DNA of 64,000 bases from the NCBI GenBank assembly GCA_038562165.1, contig JBCFAO010000008.1, forward strand, positions 37,528-101,527, in the 5' to 3' direction. The DNA comes from WRMS01 sp038562165 (GTDB lineage Bacteria > Bacillota > Peptococcia > DRI-13 > UBA5745). A program made the position numbers and the translations under genes. Positions 23,399 through 32,458 of the stretch are shown in pieces (positions within the stretch are counted from its first letter, which is position 1; each line of letters starts with the position of its first letter). The notes below the pieces were generated by a model. It saw nothing but the letters and a program-made list of their open reading frames with translations. It did not search any database and was not told where the DNA came from.

Positions 23399-25727
23399 GC
23401 TTTTCCGCCTCCTTCTCTTTTTGCCAGGAGAGCATCAGGTTTTCCGGCCGCAAAGGAGAGCGCCGTACGGGAATGCCCGTTACCTGATAGACGGCGTTGG
23501 CCACCGCAGGGGCTGCCGGCCCTACCGGGGCTTCCCCCAACCCCTTGGCTCCATAAGGTCCCAAAGGATGGGGCACCTCTACTAAAAGCGGAATAATTTC
23601 CGGTACATCTACAGCCGTAGGGATTTTGTAGTCATGGAGATTACCATTTAACAACCGGCCCTTTTCATCAAAAACCATTTCCTCCATTAAACCGATGCCC
23701 AGGCCCATGGTAACGCCCCCTTCTATCTGCTGCTGGCAGTTTACGGGATTGATGGCTTTACCTACATCGCTGGCGGCATAGATTTTTACTACCTTAAGTT
23801 CTCCTGTACGGGTATCCGTTTCCACTTCGGCAATATCGGCAGCATACATCCAAAAGCTGGTGGGATTGGCGCCCTGGCCCGTTTCTTTATCCAGGCCGGT
23901 GCCTCCCTTCATCCTGGAATGGCCTTTGCCGATAATATCGATGCCCCCCAGAACCCCTTGATTGATCAGCTTGCCGATGGTAATGGCCTCTCCCGTCTGG
24001 GGATTAAGGATTTTCCCTTCGCTGCCTGTTACCTCGTCAGGCCGGCAACCGAAAACCTGGGCCCCGTATTCCTGGATTTGCCGCCAGGCATCCTTGGCTG
24101 CCTCCATTACCGCCGTACCGGCATGAAAGGTGCCCCGGCTGGCGCTGGTGGTTCTGTCATAGGGCGTAATAAAGGTATCCGGATGCTGCACCCGGATTTT
24201 GTTTAAAGGAATACCGGTTTCCTCGGCTACCATTTGAGCAAAGATCGTGGAAGAGCCCTGACCCATATCCACATTGCTGACATTGACCTCTACGGAGCCT
24301 TCCTCCATGATCCGTACCGTAGCGGTAGAACCGTAATGGCGCATGGTTCCCTTCCAGGAGCAGGCCAAACCCAAACTGCGGTAGCGGCCATTGCCTAAAT
24401 CCACAGGCAAGGGCCTTTGACCCGGCCGCCAGCCGGCAGCCTCTGCTACGGCCAGCATACAATCCTTCATGCCCACAGCCTGCATCCTTTCGCCGGTATG
24501 GCTGATCTCCCCCGTTTGAATCACGTTATCCAGGCGAAATTGCAGCGGATCTATGCCCAGTTTCTCCGCCAGCCGGTCCATATGCAGCTCATAAGCCCAG
24601 GTTACATGGGGAATGCCGTAGCCTCTGAAGGCCGTAGCTACCGGTAAATTGGTATATACCGCAAAGGCGTCCAGCTTCACATTATCGATTTTATAAGGGC
24701 CGGCGGCGGTAAATCCGGAGTTTCTCGCCACCAAAGGACCGCAATCGGCATAAGCTCCCGTATCCCAATAAATGGCCATTTGCCGGGCTGTGAGTTTACC
24801 TTCTTTGACGCCGGACTTGATTTTGATCTTGCAGCCATGATTAGTGATGCGGAGAAACTCCTCTTCCCGGGACAGCAAAAGCCGCACCGGCCGGTGGTTG
24901 GTTTTTTGGGCTAAAGCCACAACAAGAGGCTCCAGGCTAGGGTATATCTTAGAGCCGAAGCCGCCGCCTAAGGTAGGTATGGTGACCCGTACCTGATTCC
25001 AGGACAAGCCGAAGAGAGCCGCTAAATTCCTTTGCAAAACATAGGGCGACTGATTGCAGGTCCAAATGTGGAGGGTACCCTCTCTCTCCATTTGAGCCAC
25101 TACGCCATAAGGCTCAATGCAGGAGTGGTGATTGCGGGGCACTTCATACTCTTCCTCGAGAACTAAATCAGCCTCGCCGAAGGCTTTTTCCGCATCCCCT
25201 TTCCGCAGCTTGAAATGACTGCAAATGTTGCTGTCCGCCACCGGCATAGCGGTAATCTCCCGCTCATAATCCATCAGGTTTTCATGAAGCAGGGGCGCAG
25301 CCTTTTGGCCCTCTTTCATGCCCGCAGCTTCAACGGCATCGAATACTGCGTCCGTTTCTTCATACTCCACCCGGATTTTCGTTAAGGCCAGCATTGCCGC
25401 CCCTTTATCTACAGCCGCCACCGCCGCCACAGGCTCTCCCACATAGCGTACCCTGTCCCGGGCCAACACCGGCCGGTCCTGGACGGTAGTACCATATAGT
25501 TCCTGGACATCCTTGCCGGTAACTACGGCTTTAACGCCTGCAACCTGCCAAACGCCGCTAACATCGATAGAAAGAATTTTAGCGCTGGCAAAGGGACTGG
25601 TCAATACGGCAGCTTCCAGAAGATTGGCATATTCCAAATCCTGCAGGTATTCGGCTTTACCCATCACTTTAATGCCGCCGTCAATGCGCCAGGGCGCTTT
25701 ACCAACGCCTTCATGCTTATAAGTCAT
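23391..25727 (-). CDS. Xanthine dehydrogenase-type molybdopterin-binding subunit
   Basis: 778-residue catalytic subunit with the aldehyde oxidase/xanthine dehydrogenase a/b hammerhead (GKAEYLQDLEYANLLEAAVLTSPFA) and the Mo-binding domains: TLGGGFGSK, PVATAFRGYGIPH, VNVSNVDMGQGSSTIFAQ, TSASRGTFHAG and the active-site glutamate segment KGLGEAPVGPAAPA near the C-terminus. It hydroxylates an N-heterocycle or aldehyde at a Mo=S/O centre. ATG 25727 is preceded by GGAGGTG; a TTG at 25742 is less likely. A terminator-like hairpin lies only about 25 bases upstream of the start codon, suggesting attenuation. Confidence 0.94.
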   Translation of the reverse strand: MTYKHEGVGKAPWRIDGGIKVMGKAEYLQDLEYANLLEAAVLTSPFASAKILSIDVSGVWQVAGVKAVVTGKDVQELYGTTVQDRPVLARDRVRYVGEPVAAVAAVDKGAAMLALTKIRVEYEETDAVFDAVEAAGMKEGQKAAPLLHENLMDYEREITAMPVADSNICSHFKLRKGDAEKAFGEADLVLEEEYEVPRNHHSCIEPYGVVAQMEREGTLHIWTCNQSPYVLQRNLAALFGLSWNQVRVTIPTLGGGFGSKIYPSLEPLVVALAQKTNHRPVRLLLSREEEFLRITNHGCKIKIKSGVKEGKLTARQMAIYWDTGAYADCGPLVARNSGFTAAGPYKIDNVKLDAFAVYTNLPVATAFRGYGIPHVTWAYELHMDRLAEKLGIDPLQFRLDNVIQTGEISHTGERMQAVGMKDCMLAVAEAAGWRPGQRPLPVDLGNGRYRSLGLACSWKGTMRHYGSTATVRIMEEGSVEVNVSNVDMGQGSSTIFAQMVAEETGIPLNKIRVQHPDTFITPYDRTTSASRGTFHAGTAVMEAAKDAWRQIQEYGAQVFGCRPDEVTGSEGKILNPQTGEAITIGKLINQGVLGGIDIIGKGHSRMKGGTGLDKETGQGANPTSFWMYAADIAEVETDTRTGELKVVKIYAASDVGKAINPVNCQQQIEGGVTMGLGIGLMEEMVFDEKGRLLNGNLHDYKIPTAVDVPEIIPLLVEVPHPLGPYGAKGLGEAPVGPAAPAVANAVYQVTGIPVRRSPLRPENLMLSWQKEKEAEKRD

Positions 25728-25751
25728 CCATTTCACCTCCAAAAAAACTAC

Positions 25752-25782
25752 AAAAAAAGGACCAGGCTACTAGCCTTGGTCC
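25752..25782 (-). terminator. Terminator/attenuator hairpin immediately before the xdh operon
   Basis: On the minus strand GGACCAAGGCT-AGT-AGCCTGGTCC (25759-25782) is followed by seven T residues (25752-25758). It follows the PrpR-N-like gene, but only about 20 bases separate it from the xdh ribosome binding site, too few for a promoter. It is therefore either an attenuator or a leaky terminator for the xdh operon. Confidence 0.7.
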
Positions 25783-25820
25783 CGTTCTAACCAAACCTTG
25801 TTGATAAATTTCATTAATTT

Positions 25821-26387
25821 TTATGAATAACCTAACTTTTCACTATACTTAATTGCTTTTGATATGATATCTGCCACACTGCGGGAATCTAAAGCCCGTG
25901 GTATCACCACCATCTTTTTTTTGAAGCCTTCATCTTTGATATAAGGGGCGATTTCCTCCGGCAAAACAAACCAGTCCACGTCCATAGTACCCATCATTTC
26001 CTGAGTGCCGGTGCTAAACCGGTAATTTCTTACCCCTACATTGACCAGTTGACCTAAAAGATCGGCAGCATCCCATACATGGCCGGCGATGACGCCCAGA
26101 TGGCTGCCCTCCGGCAGCATCAAAACCCGCTTGATTCCCTGAGGCATAGGAAAGAGCTGAGCGGGAATAATCCTTTCCGTCTCAATGGTCTTGTTTAGCT
26201 GACGGAAAACGATACCCATGGTATAAACTATATAAAGATCGTAGTGTTTTGCCAAAGCCTGCTTCGTATCGCAAGCCTCCACTACTGCCAGGTCTTTTAA
26301 AATCCCTCCTACATAGCGCTGCAGCATGGTACATATCTCCGGCCGCAGGCTGACTGCCGCCACAGAAAGGCGTTTGATAGCTATCAC
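25821..26387 (-). CDS. Stand-alone PrpR-N-like receptor domain protein
   Basis: 188 residues that resemble the N-terminal receptor domain of sigma-54-dependent activators of the PrpR type (VAAVSLRPEICTMLQRYVGGIL, DLYIVYTMGIVFRQLNKTI, RVLMLPEGSHLGVIAGHVWDAADLL, VNVGVRNYRFSTGTQEMMG). No AAA+ or helix-turn-helix domain follows, so it cannot act as a complete activator; it may be a ligand-sensing partner or a remnant. The start is uncertain (GTG 26387 with AGGA upstream, or TTG 26417). It lies just upstream of the xdh operon, separated from it by the hairpin at 25752-25782, and may control it. Confidence 0.55.
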   Translation of the reverse strand: MIAIKRLSVAAVSLRPEICTMLQRYVGGILKDLAVVEACDTKQALAKHYDLYIVYTMGIVFRQLNKTIETERIIPAQLFPMPQGIKRVLMLPEGSHLGVIAGHVWDAADLLGQLVNVGVRNYRFSTGTQEMMGTMDVDWFVLPEEIAPYIKDEGFKKKMVVIPRALDSRSVADIISKAIKYSEKLGYS

Positions 26388-26425
26388 TCCCTTCTTCCTG
26401 ATTCTCCGGCTTGGCAAAATGGGCC

Positions 26426-26458
26426 GAAAAATAGGAACCTTGAAATATTCAGGTCCCT
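26426..26458 (-). terminator. Terminator after priA
   Basis: The minus-strand stem GGGACCT/AGGTTCC (26434-26458, extended by GAA/UUC) is followed by a T-rich run (26426-26433). It lies about 70 bases after the priA stop. Confidence 0.6.
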
Positions 26459-26527
26459 ATCTAACCCATGTTAATAAAATATATTTGACAGAGAAACCGG
26501 AATTCCTGCTTCGTCCCCAATAAAACT

Positions 26528-28777
26528 CTACAATAAACTCTTCGGTTCCATATCCAAAATTATCCTGGGTTCCTCAGTCCAGTTTGCCGTTACTTCTCTG
26601 ACAGCGCTCAGGCAGTGAGCCAAAGGAGCCCAAGTTGGCGCCAAAAGGATCAGGTGCCAGCGCCAGCGGTTTTTGATTTTCTCCAAAGGCGCTTTGGCGG
26701 GGCCCAGCCAGGTAATGGCACTGCTTTCTGCCGGCAGGCTTTGGCGGCAGCGGATCATGATTTCCTCCAGCCGCTCTTTTACCTTATCCTCCTGCAGTCC
26801 GGTAACTAATATTCTGGCAATTTTCTTGACCGGCGGATAATCCAGGGCTTGGCGCAGAGCTATCTCGTTGCGGTAAAAGCTCAGGTAATCATGATCCTGT
26901 ACCAGCTTAAATACCGGGTTTTCCGGGTAAAAAGTCTGGACCATTACTTCCCCGGGCCGCTCTCCCCTGCCGGCCCGGCCGGCAGTTTGCAGGATCAACT
27001 GAAAGGCTCTTTCGCTGCTTTGATAATCCGGCAGATTGATAATACCGTCGATATGAAGCACTGCAGACAAGGTTACTTTCGGGAAGTCAAAGCCTTTGGC
27101 CACCATTTGGGTGCCTACCAGCACATCTGCCCGGCCTTCCTGGAAAGCCTTCAAAATCTCCATATGGCTGCCGGCCCGGCCGGTGCTGTCCATGTCCAGG
27201 CGCAAAATCCTCAATTCAGGTATTTCCTTGGCCAGATAATCCACCACCCGCTGGGTACCGGTACCCATATATTGCAGCATGGTACTGCCGCAATGACTGC
27301 AAGACTGCCACATGGTGCTTTGATAATCGCAGTAATGGCAGAGCAGACGGCCCGGCAGCTTGTCCCCTCTTCGTGACGGCAGGCCCTCAGCCCGGTGATA
27401 GGTTAAGGGTATGCTGCACCTGGGGCATTCCAGGCTCTTGCCGCAATCCCTGCATAAAACGTAGGTGTGAAAGCCCCGGCGGTTCATCAGCAGAATAGCC
27501 TGCTCACCTTTGGCTTTACGATTCCGCAAAGCTTCCAGAAGGGGCCGGCTGACGGGATGGGGGTGGCCTTCTTTCATCTCCTTATTCATGTTGACCCATT
27601 GGATAGGCGGCATAGCTCTGCCTTCTACCCGTTCCGGCAATGTCAAAAGCTGAATCCGGCCCTTTTCCGAGCGGTAAAGGCTTTCCATATCCGGTGTGGC
27701 GGAGCCCCGTACCAAAGGCACCCGCCAGATTCTGGCCAGGGTTTCTGCGGTTTTCCTGGCATCGTAGCGGGGTTCCGGCTCGCTTTGCTTATAAGTGTTC
27801 TCATGCTCTTCGTCAATAATGATCAGGCCCAGGCCGGCTACCGGCGCAAATAAAGCTGATCGCGGCCCGATAATCAGCTTAACTTCTCCTTGGCGAATGC
27901 GTTCCCATTCGGCAAAGCGTTGACTGGGCGTTAAATTACTATGCAGAATGGCCACCTGTCCCTCAAACCATTGCCGGGCTTTGGCTGCTAGCTGAGGCAC
28001 CAGGCTGATTTCCGGCACTAAATAAATCGTCTGTTTGCCTTTGGCAGCAGCGGCGGCAGCCAGCCGCAAATAAACCTCGGTTTTGCCGCTGCCGGTAACG
28101 CCAAAGAGCAAATATTGATTTCTTGCACCTTCTTCTATATCCCTTCTGATCCTGTCAAAAGCCTGGCCCTGAGCCGGTGATAATGACATGCTGAGACTGG
28201 CCGCCATAGTTGCGGCCAATGCCTCCTTTTGAGGGCTTTGACGGCTGCGGCGAAAGCTTTGCTCCTTTCGCAGGTAGCCGGCTTGAAACCATCTTTCCGC
28301 CTGCTCCGCCGCCTGCTTATTCCAACGCTGGCCGATCCTTTGCAGGGTCATCCCCCGGCTGCCCGCCTTAGCTAAGGCTGCCCAGAGAAACTGCCAGGCC
28401 GGATCCGTAAAAAGAGCCGCCTCGGCCTGGGGTTCTAAAAAATAGCGGATTTCTTGAACCGGCCGCACTGCCGGCGGCAAAAATAAAGCAGCCGCCCGGT
28501 TAAGGGGGCAAATATAATAGCGGGCCAGCCAGCGGGCCAAAGCCAAAGCTTGTCTTTGCACTACGGGATAAGGAAAGATGGCCTCCCCCAGATCCTGTAT
28601 TTTGAACTTCTCCTGCCGCCGCCGGCGCAAGCGCAATACCAAAGCCTCTTCCTTGCGGCCCCGGACTTTTACGGAAAATAACATACCGGGAAGGCATAAT
28701 TGACCTTCCCGGATAGCGTAAGTCAGTATTAATTCTTTTGCGGATACCGGATTAAGTATCAATACAACTGCAAACAT
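26528..28777 (-). CDS. priA: Primosomal protein N', replication restart helicase PriA
   Basis: 749-residue superfamily 2 DNA helicase that reloads the replisome at stalled forks. Seen in order: the N-terminal 3'-DNA-binding domain (about 1-100), a winged helix, Walker A GVTGSGKTEVYL, Walker B IIIDEEHENTYK, the zinc-binding insertion CRDCGKSLECPRC...CHYCDY...CSHCGS, motif VGTQMVAKGFDFP and the motif VI region LQTAGRAGRGERPGEV. Length is typical. The ATG at 28777 has GGAG upstream. It is the last gene of the yicC-to-priA operon, 18 bases after metK. Confidence 0.97.
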   Translation of the reverse strand: MFAVVLILNPVSAKELILTYAIREGQLCLPGMLFSVKVRGRKEEALVLRLRRRRQEKFKIQDLGEAIFPYPVVQRQALALARWLARYYICPLNRAAALFLPPAVRPVQEIRYFLEPQAEAALFTDPAWQFLWAALAKAGSRGMTLQRIGQRWNKQAAEQAERWFQAGYLRKEQSFRRSRQSPQKEALAATMAASLSMSLSPAQGQAFDRIRRDIEEGARNQYLLFGVTGSGKTEVYLRLAAAAAAKGKQTIYLVPEISLVPQLAAKARQWFEGQVAILHSNLTPSQRFAEWERIRQGEVKLIIGPRSALFAPVAGLGLIIIDEEHENTYKQSEPEPRYDARKTAETLARIWRVPLVRGSATPDMESLYRSEKGRIQLLTLPERVEGRAMPPIQWVNMNKEMKEGHPHPVSRPLLEALRNRKAKGEQAILLMNRRGFHTYVLCRDCGKSLECPRCSIPLTYHRAEGLPSRRGDKLPGRLLCHYCDYQSTMWQSCSHCGSTMLQYMGTGTQRVVDYLAKEIPELRILRLDMDSTGRAGSHMEILKAFQEGRADVLVGTQMVAKGFDFPKVTLSAVLHIDGIINLPDYQSSERAFQLILQTAGRAGRGERPGEVMVQTFYPENPVFKLVQDHDYLSFYRNEIALRQALDYPPVKKIARILVTGLQEDKVKERLEEIMIRCRQSLPAESSAITWLGPAKAPLEKIKNRWRWHLILLAPTWAPLAHCLSAVREVTANWTEEPRIILDMEPKSLL

Positions 28778-28795
28778 AGGGGCTCCAGTTTAAAA

Positions 28796-29980
28796 TTATT
28801 TTGCATTGAACCAGGATTTCAGATCCGCTACTTTATCCAGCTTCTCCCAGGGCAGCTCAAGATCCTTGCGGCCAAAATGGCCGTAGGCCGCCGTTTGCCT
28901 GTAAATAGGCTGACGCAGCTTTAGATGAGAAATAATGCCGGAAGGCGTAAAATCAAAAATCTCGCCGATAGCCTTGACGATATCTTCCTCATCTACATTG
29001 GCGGTACCGAAAGTGTCCACCATCATGCTGACAGGTCTGGATACGCCAATGGCATAGGCAAGCTGCAGTTCGCATTTCTTGGCCAGGCCGGCGGCCACAA
29101 TATTTTTAGCGGCATAGCGGGCGGCATAGGCGGCAGAGCGGTCAACTTTTGTGGGATCCTTGCCGGAGAAGCAGCCACCCCCATGACGGGCCATACCACC
29201 ATAAGTATCTACGATAATCTTGCGGCCAGTAAGACCGGCGTCGCCCATGGGACCGCCAATGACGAAACGGCCGGTGGGGTTCACCAGAAATTTGGTTTTA
29301 TCATCCAGCAAATTTAAGGGCAGGGCCGGCCGGATGACCTTTTCAATAATCTCATGGCGCAGTTCCGCCATTTCCACATGCTGATCGTGCTGAGCGGAAA
29401 TCAACACCGTATCAAGCCTTACGGGACAACCGTTTTCATATTCCACCGTAACTTGAGCTTTGCCGTCAGGCCGCAAGAAGTCCAGCTTTTTTTGGCGGCG
29501 GGCCTGGGTCAACTGGCGGCAAAGGGTATGGGCCAGGCTGATGGTTAAAGGCATATATTCTTCCGTCTCATCGGTAGCATAGCCAAACATCATGCCCTGA
29601 TCGCCGGCGCCCAGCTCTTTCTTCTGACTGGTGCCTTCTTTTTCTTCCAGAGCATGATCCACACCCATAGCAATGTCTGCAGACTGCTCGTCAATAGCGG
29701 TAATAACGGCACAGGTATGACCGTCAAAGCCCAGCTCCGGACGATCATAACCGATATCCAAAATCGTTTGTCTGGCAATCTTCGGGATATCCACATAGGT
29801 ACTGGTGGATATTTCCCCCATGATCAGGGCTAAGCCGGTAGTTACCGCCGTCTCACAGCCGGACCGGGCATAGGGATCGCTGGCCAGCAAGGCATCCAGC
29901 ACTGCATCGGAGATCTGATCGGCCAGCTTATCAGGATGGCCTTCCGTAACGGATTCTGAGGTAAATAGTTTTCTCGCCAT
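28796..29980 (-). CDS. metK: S-adenosylmethionine synthetase
   Basis: 394 residues making SAM from methionine and ATP. Signature segments: the start MARKLFTSESVTEGHPDK (with the ATP-binding His-Pro-Asp), GAGDQGMMFGYA, the phosphate-binding GGGCFSGKDPTKVDRSAAYAARY and the C-terminal IGVSRPVSMMVDTFGT. It supplies the cofactor for the radical SAM maturases in the same window among many other uses. AAAGGTG precedes the ATG. No SAM-type riboswitch is seen in front of it, as it is embedded in a housekeeping operon. Confidence 0.98.
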   Translation of the reverse strand: MARKLFTSESVTEGHPDKLADQISDAVLDALLASDPYARSGCETAVTTGLALIMGEISTSTYVDIPKIARQTILDIGYDRPELGFDGHTCAVITAIDEQSADIAMGVDHALEEKEGTSQKKELGAGDQGMMFGYATDETEEYMPLTISLAHTLCRQLTQARRQKKLDFLRPDGKAQVTVEYENGCPVRLDTVLISAQHDQHVEMAELRHEIIEKVIRPALPLNLLDDKTKFLVNPTGRFVIGGPMGDAGLTGRKIIVDTYGGMARHGGGCFSGKDPTKVDRSAAYAARYAAKNIVAAGLAKKCELQLAYAIGVSRPVSMMVDTFGTANVDEEDIVKAIGEIFDFTPSGIISHLKLRQPIYRQTAAYGHFGRKDLELPWEKLDKVADLKSWFNAK

Positions 29981-29998
29981 TTCATTTCACCTTTCTAT

Positions 29999-31210
29999 TT
30001 ATATCGTATTTTTATTCTGCCATATTTCCTGGGCCGCCAAAAGCAACTGCCGGGCGGCTTCCTCTTTGGTCATCAGTGCCAATTCCCGGCTTTTGCCATC
30101 GGCCCAAAGCAAAAGCAGCTGATTGGTAGCCACCCCAAAACCGGAACCGGGGCTGGTTAAATCATTAGCCGCCAGCAAATCGGCGTTTTTCTTGATGAGC
30201 TTAGCCTTGGCATGTTCCAGCAGGCCTTCCGTCTCGGCGGCAAAGCCCACCAAGACCTGGCCCGGCTGCTTCTGCTGCCCTAAAGCTGCCAGAATATCGG
30301 TAGTCCGGGTAAGCTCCAGGGACAGCTCCCCTTCCTGCTTCTTTATCTTATGCTGTGCCTTTGTCTTTGGTGTGTAGTCCGCCACCGCCGCCGCTTTGAT
30401 GATGATCTGAGCCGAAAGCGCCGCCTGCAAAACTGCCGCTGCCATCTCCGCCGCCGATTGTACATTAATTATCCGGCACAGGGGAGGGGGCGGCAAATCA
30501 ACGGGCCCGCTGACCAAGGTCACCTCTGCCCCCAGCAGCCAGGCCTGGTAGGCAATGGCATAACCCATGCGGCCGCTGGAAAGGTTGGAGATAAAACGCA
30601 CAGGATCAATAGTCTCCCGGGTAGGGCCGGCAGTTACTAAAAGAGAAATGCCCTGTAAGGGTTTTTCGTTTTGCAGGGCGTATTCAATATGCTGCAAAAT
30701 CAAATCCGTATCAGCCAGCTTGCCTTTGCCGGTATCGCCGCAGGCCAAAAGCCCGGACTGAGGCTCCACAATAAGGCAGCCTCGTTTTTTTAACAAGGCC
30801 TCATTTTCCCGGGTGGCCGGGTTTTCATACATCGCCGTATTCATAGCCGGCGCAATGACCTTGGGTTTGGTACAGGCCAAAAACGTGGCGGTCAGGGAAT
30901 CATCAGCCAGGCCCCGGGCCAGTTTGGCCATGACATTGGCAGTGGCGGGAGCAATAACGAATACATCGGCCCATTGGGCCGCTCCCACATGCTCCACATC
31001 CCATTGCTTCACTTCGTCAAAAAGCCCCTGAATCACCGGCCGGCCGGTCAGGGTCTGCAGGGTCAGGGGCGTAATAAACTCCTTGGCCCCTTCCGTCATG
31101 ATTACCTGAACCTGGGCCCCGGCCTTGATCAGCCGCCGGGCTAAATCACAGGCCAAATAAGCGGCAATACTGCCGCTTATCCCCAAAAGGATTTTTTTTC
31201 CTTCAACCAT
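29999..31210 (-). CDS. coaBC: Bifunctional phosphopantothenoylcysteine decarboxylase/synthase CoaBC
   Basis: 403 residues catalysing two steps of coenzyme A synthesis. The N-terminal CoaC flavoprotein domain shows GISGSIAAYLACDLARRL, the catalytic His region (EHVGAAQWADVFVIAPATANVMAKLA) and the PAMNTAMYENPATRENE loop. The C-terminal CoaB domain has VTAGPTRETIDPVRFISNLSSGRMGYA and KKNADLLAANDL. ATG 31210 follows GGAGG by 8 bases. The gap to rpoZ (31211-31369) has a short CTTCGTT/AACGAAG hairpin but no gene. Confidence 0.97.
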   Translation of the reverse strand: MVEGKKILLGISGSIAAYLACDLARRLIKAGAQVQVIMTEGAKEFITPLTLQTLTGRPVIQGLFDEVKQWDVEHVGAAQWADVFVIAPATANVMAKLARGLADDSLTATFLACTKPKVIAPAMNTAMYENPATRENEALLKKRGCLIVEPQSGLLACGDTGKGKLADTDLILQHIEYALQNEKPLQGISLLVTAGPTRETIDPVRFISNLSSGRMGYAIAYQAWLLGAEVTLVSGPVDLPPPPLCRIINVQSAAEMAAAVLQAALSAQIIIKAAAVADYTPKTKAQHKIKKQEGELSLELTRTTDILAALGQQKQPGQVLVGFAAETEGLLEHAKAKLIKKNADLLAANDLTSPGSGFGVATNQLLLLWADGKSRELALMTKEEAARQLLLAAQEIWQNKNTI

Positions 31211-31369
31211 GGTCCGGCCCTCCAATTATAACACCTCAATGGAAAAACTTTGATTGCAGAAATTTTTCTTGCCTCTGTGTGTTTCAACGAGGCGGCAGAA
31301 TAGTGATGACTGACTTAAAACGAAAAGTAATGGAGACAGCCTATAGAACGCTTCGTTACAACGAAGGTT

Positions 31370-31582
31370 TTATTTGATGCCGCCCTTGGGCTCATCGATA
31401 TCCAGCTTGCCGCTGGCAATCTCCTCCAAAGCTATGCTTACCGGTTTTATCATATCCGGCTGAATCTCAATGGCGGGCTTAGTGCCGTCGGTCAGTTCCC
31501 TGGCCCGCTTGGCGGTGGCTACTACCAGCCCGTATTTGGAATCCAGTTGATCCGTAAGCTTATCGATTGATGGCTGACGCAT
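31370..31582 (-). CDS. rpoZ: DNA-directed RNA polymerase omega subunit
   Basis: 70 residues with the omega core IDKLTDQLDSKYGLVVATAKRARELTDG and SIALEEIASGKL. It helps assemble the core RNA polymerase by chaperoning beta-prime. Its 5' end overlaps the 3' end of gmk by 23 bases, a common arrangement in this Firmicute operon; GGAGAG precedes the ATG. Confidence 0.96.
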   Translation of the reverse strand: MRQPSIDKLTDQLDSKYGLVVATAKRARELTDGTKPAIEIQPDMIKPVSIALEEIASGKLDIDEPKGGIK

Positions 31583-32177
31583 GTTCTTTTCTCTCCTCCC
31601 TGATTATGGCCAAAATATTTTCCACGACTTCATCCAGCTGATCATTGATCACCGTGTATTGATATTTGTCTTCCTGAGTCATTTCCCAGCGGGCCGTTTG
31701 CATCCGCCGCTTGATCTCTTCGGGTTTTTCACGGTTGCGGCCGGTAATGCGCCGCAGCATTTCTTCTTCCGAAGGGGCTTTAACAAAAATCATGACGCAG
31801 GAGTTCTGCATTTTTTGGTAGACTTGCAAGCCGCCCTGAACGTCAATCTCCAGAATACAATCTTTGCCGATATCCATAATCTCCTGAACCCGGCTTTTTA
31901 ATGTGCCGTAATACCGGCCATGGACTTCGGCCCATTCCAGAAAGCCGTCTTTATCCAATATCTCTTGAAATTCTTCGTCGCTATAAAAATAATATTCACG
32001 GCCAAAGGCTTCTCCCGACCCCTGCTTGCGGGTAGTAGCCGATATGGATAAAGCCAAATCCTTATCCCGCTTCAGCAGCTCATTGCAAATAGTGCCTTTG
32101 CCTACACCGGAAGGCCCGGAAATAATGATCAATAAGCCGCCGGCCTTCTTCTCTTGATTTCTCTCCTCAGCAGTCAT
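31560..32177 (-). CDS. gmk: Guanylate kinase
   Basis: 205 residues phosphorylating GMP to GDP. The P-loop ISGPSGVGKGTI (about residues 19-30), the GMP-binding segment SISATTRKQGSGEAFGREYYFYSDEEF, ILEIDVQGGLQV and RIRGRN-like RRITGRNREKPEEIKRRM are all present. It overlaps remA upstream by 11 bases and rpoZ downstream by 23, so translation is coupled. Confidence 0.97.
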   Translation of the reverse strand: MTAEERNQEKKAGGLLIIISGPSGVGKGTICNELLKRDKDLALSISATTRKQGSGEAFGREYYFYSDEEFQEILDKDGFLEWAEVHGRYYGTLKSRVQEIMDIGKDCILEIDVQGGLQVYQKMQNSCVMIFVKAPSEEEMLRRITGRNREKPEEIKRRMQTARWEMTQEDKYQYTVINDQLDEVVENILAIIREERKEHASAINR

Positions 32178-32445
32178 TCTGTACCTCTCCCTGTTTTTCC
32201 GCGGGTCTGCTATCGATCCGTGCCGCCAGCGTCTCCGTCTGCAAAGCCGATAGAATCACATGGCCGCTGTCCATGATCACCACAGCCCTGGTACGCCGGC
32301 CTAAAGTGGCGTCAATCAGCTTGCCGGCCTCCCTGGCCTCCTGTACTAAGCGCTTGATAGGCGCCGATTCCGGATTGACGATGGCCAAAAGCCGTCCGGC
32401 CGATATAATATTGCCATAACCGATATTGGCTAACTTAACATCCAC
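32167..32445 (-). CDS. remA: RemA-like extracellular matrix regulator (DUF370)
   Basis: 92 residues of the DUF370/RemA family (VKLANIGYGNIISAGRLLAIVNPESAPIKRLVQEAREAGKLIDATLGRRTRAVVIMDSGHVILSALQTETLAARI). In Bacillus RemA is a ring-forming DNA-binding activator of biofilm matrix genes. It starts with GTG, with GGAG 7 bases upstream. The position between yicC and gmk is the conserved one. Confidence 0.95.
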   Translation of the reverse strand: MDVKLANIGYGNIISAGRLLAIVNPESAPIKRLVQEAREAGKLIDATLGRRTRAVVIMDSGHVILSALQTETLAARIDSRPAEKQGEVQNDC

Positions 32446-32458
32446 GGCTGATCTCCAG

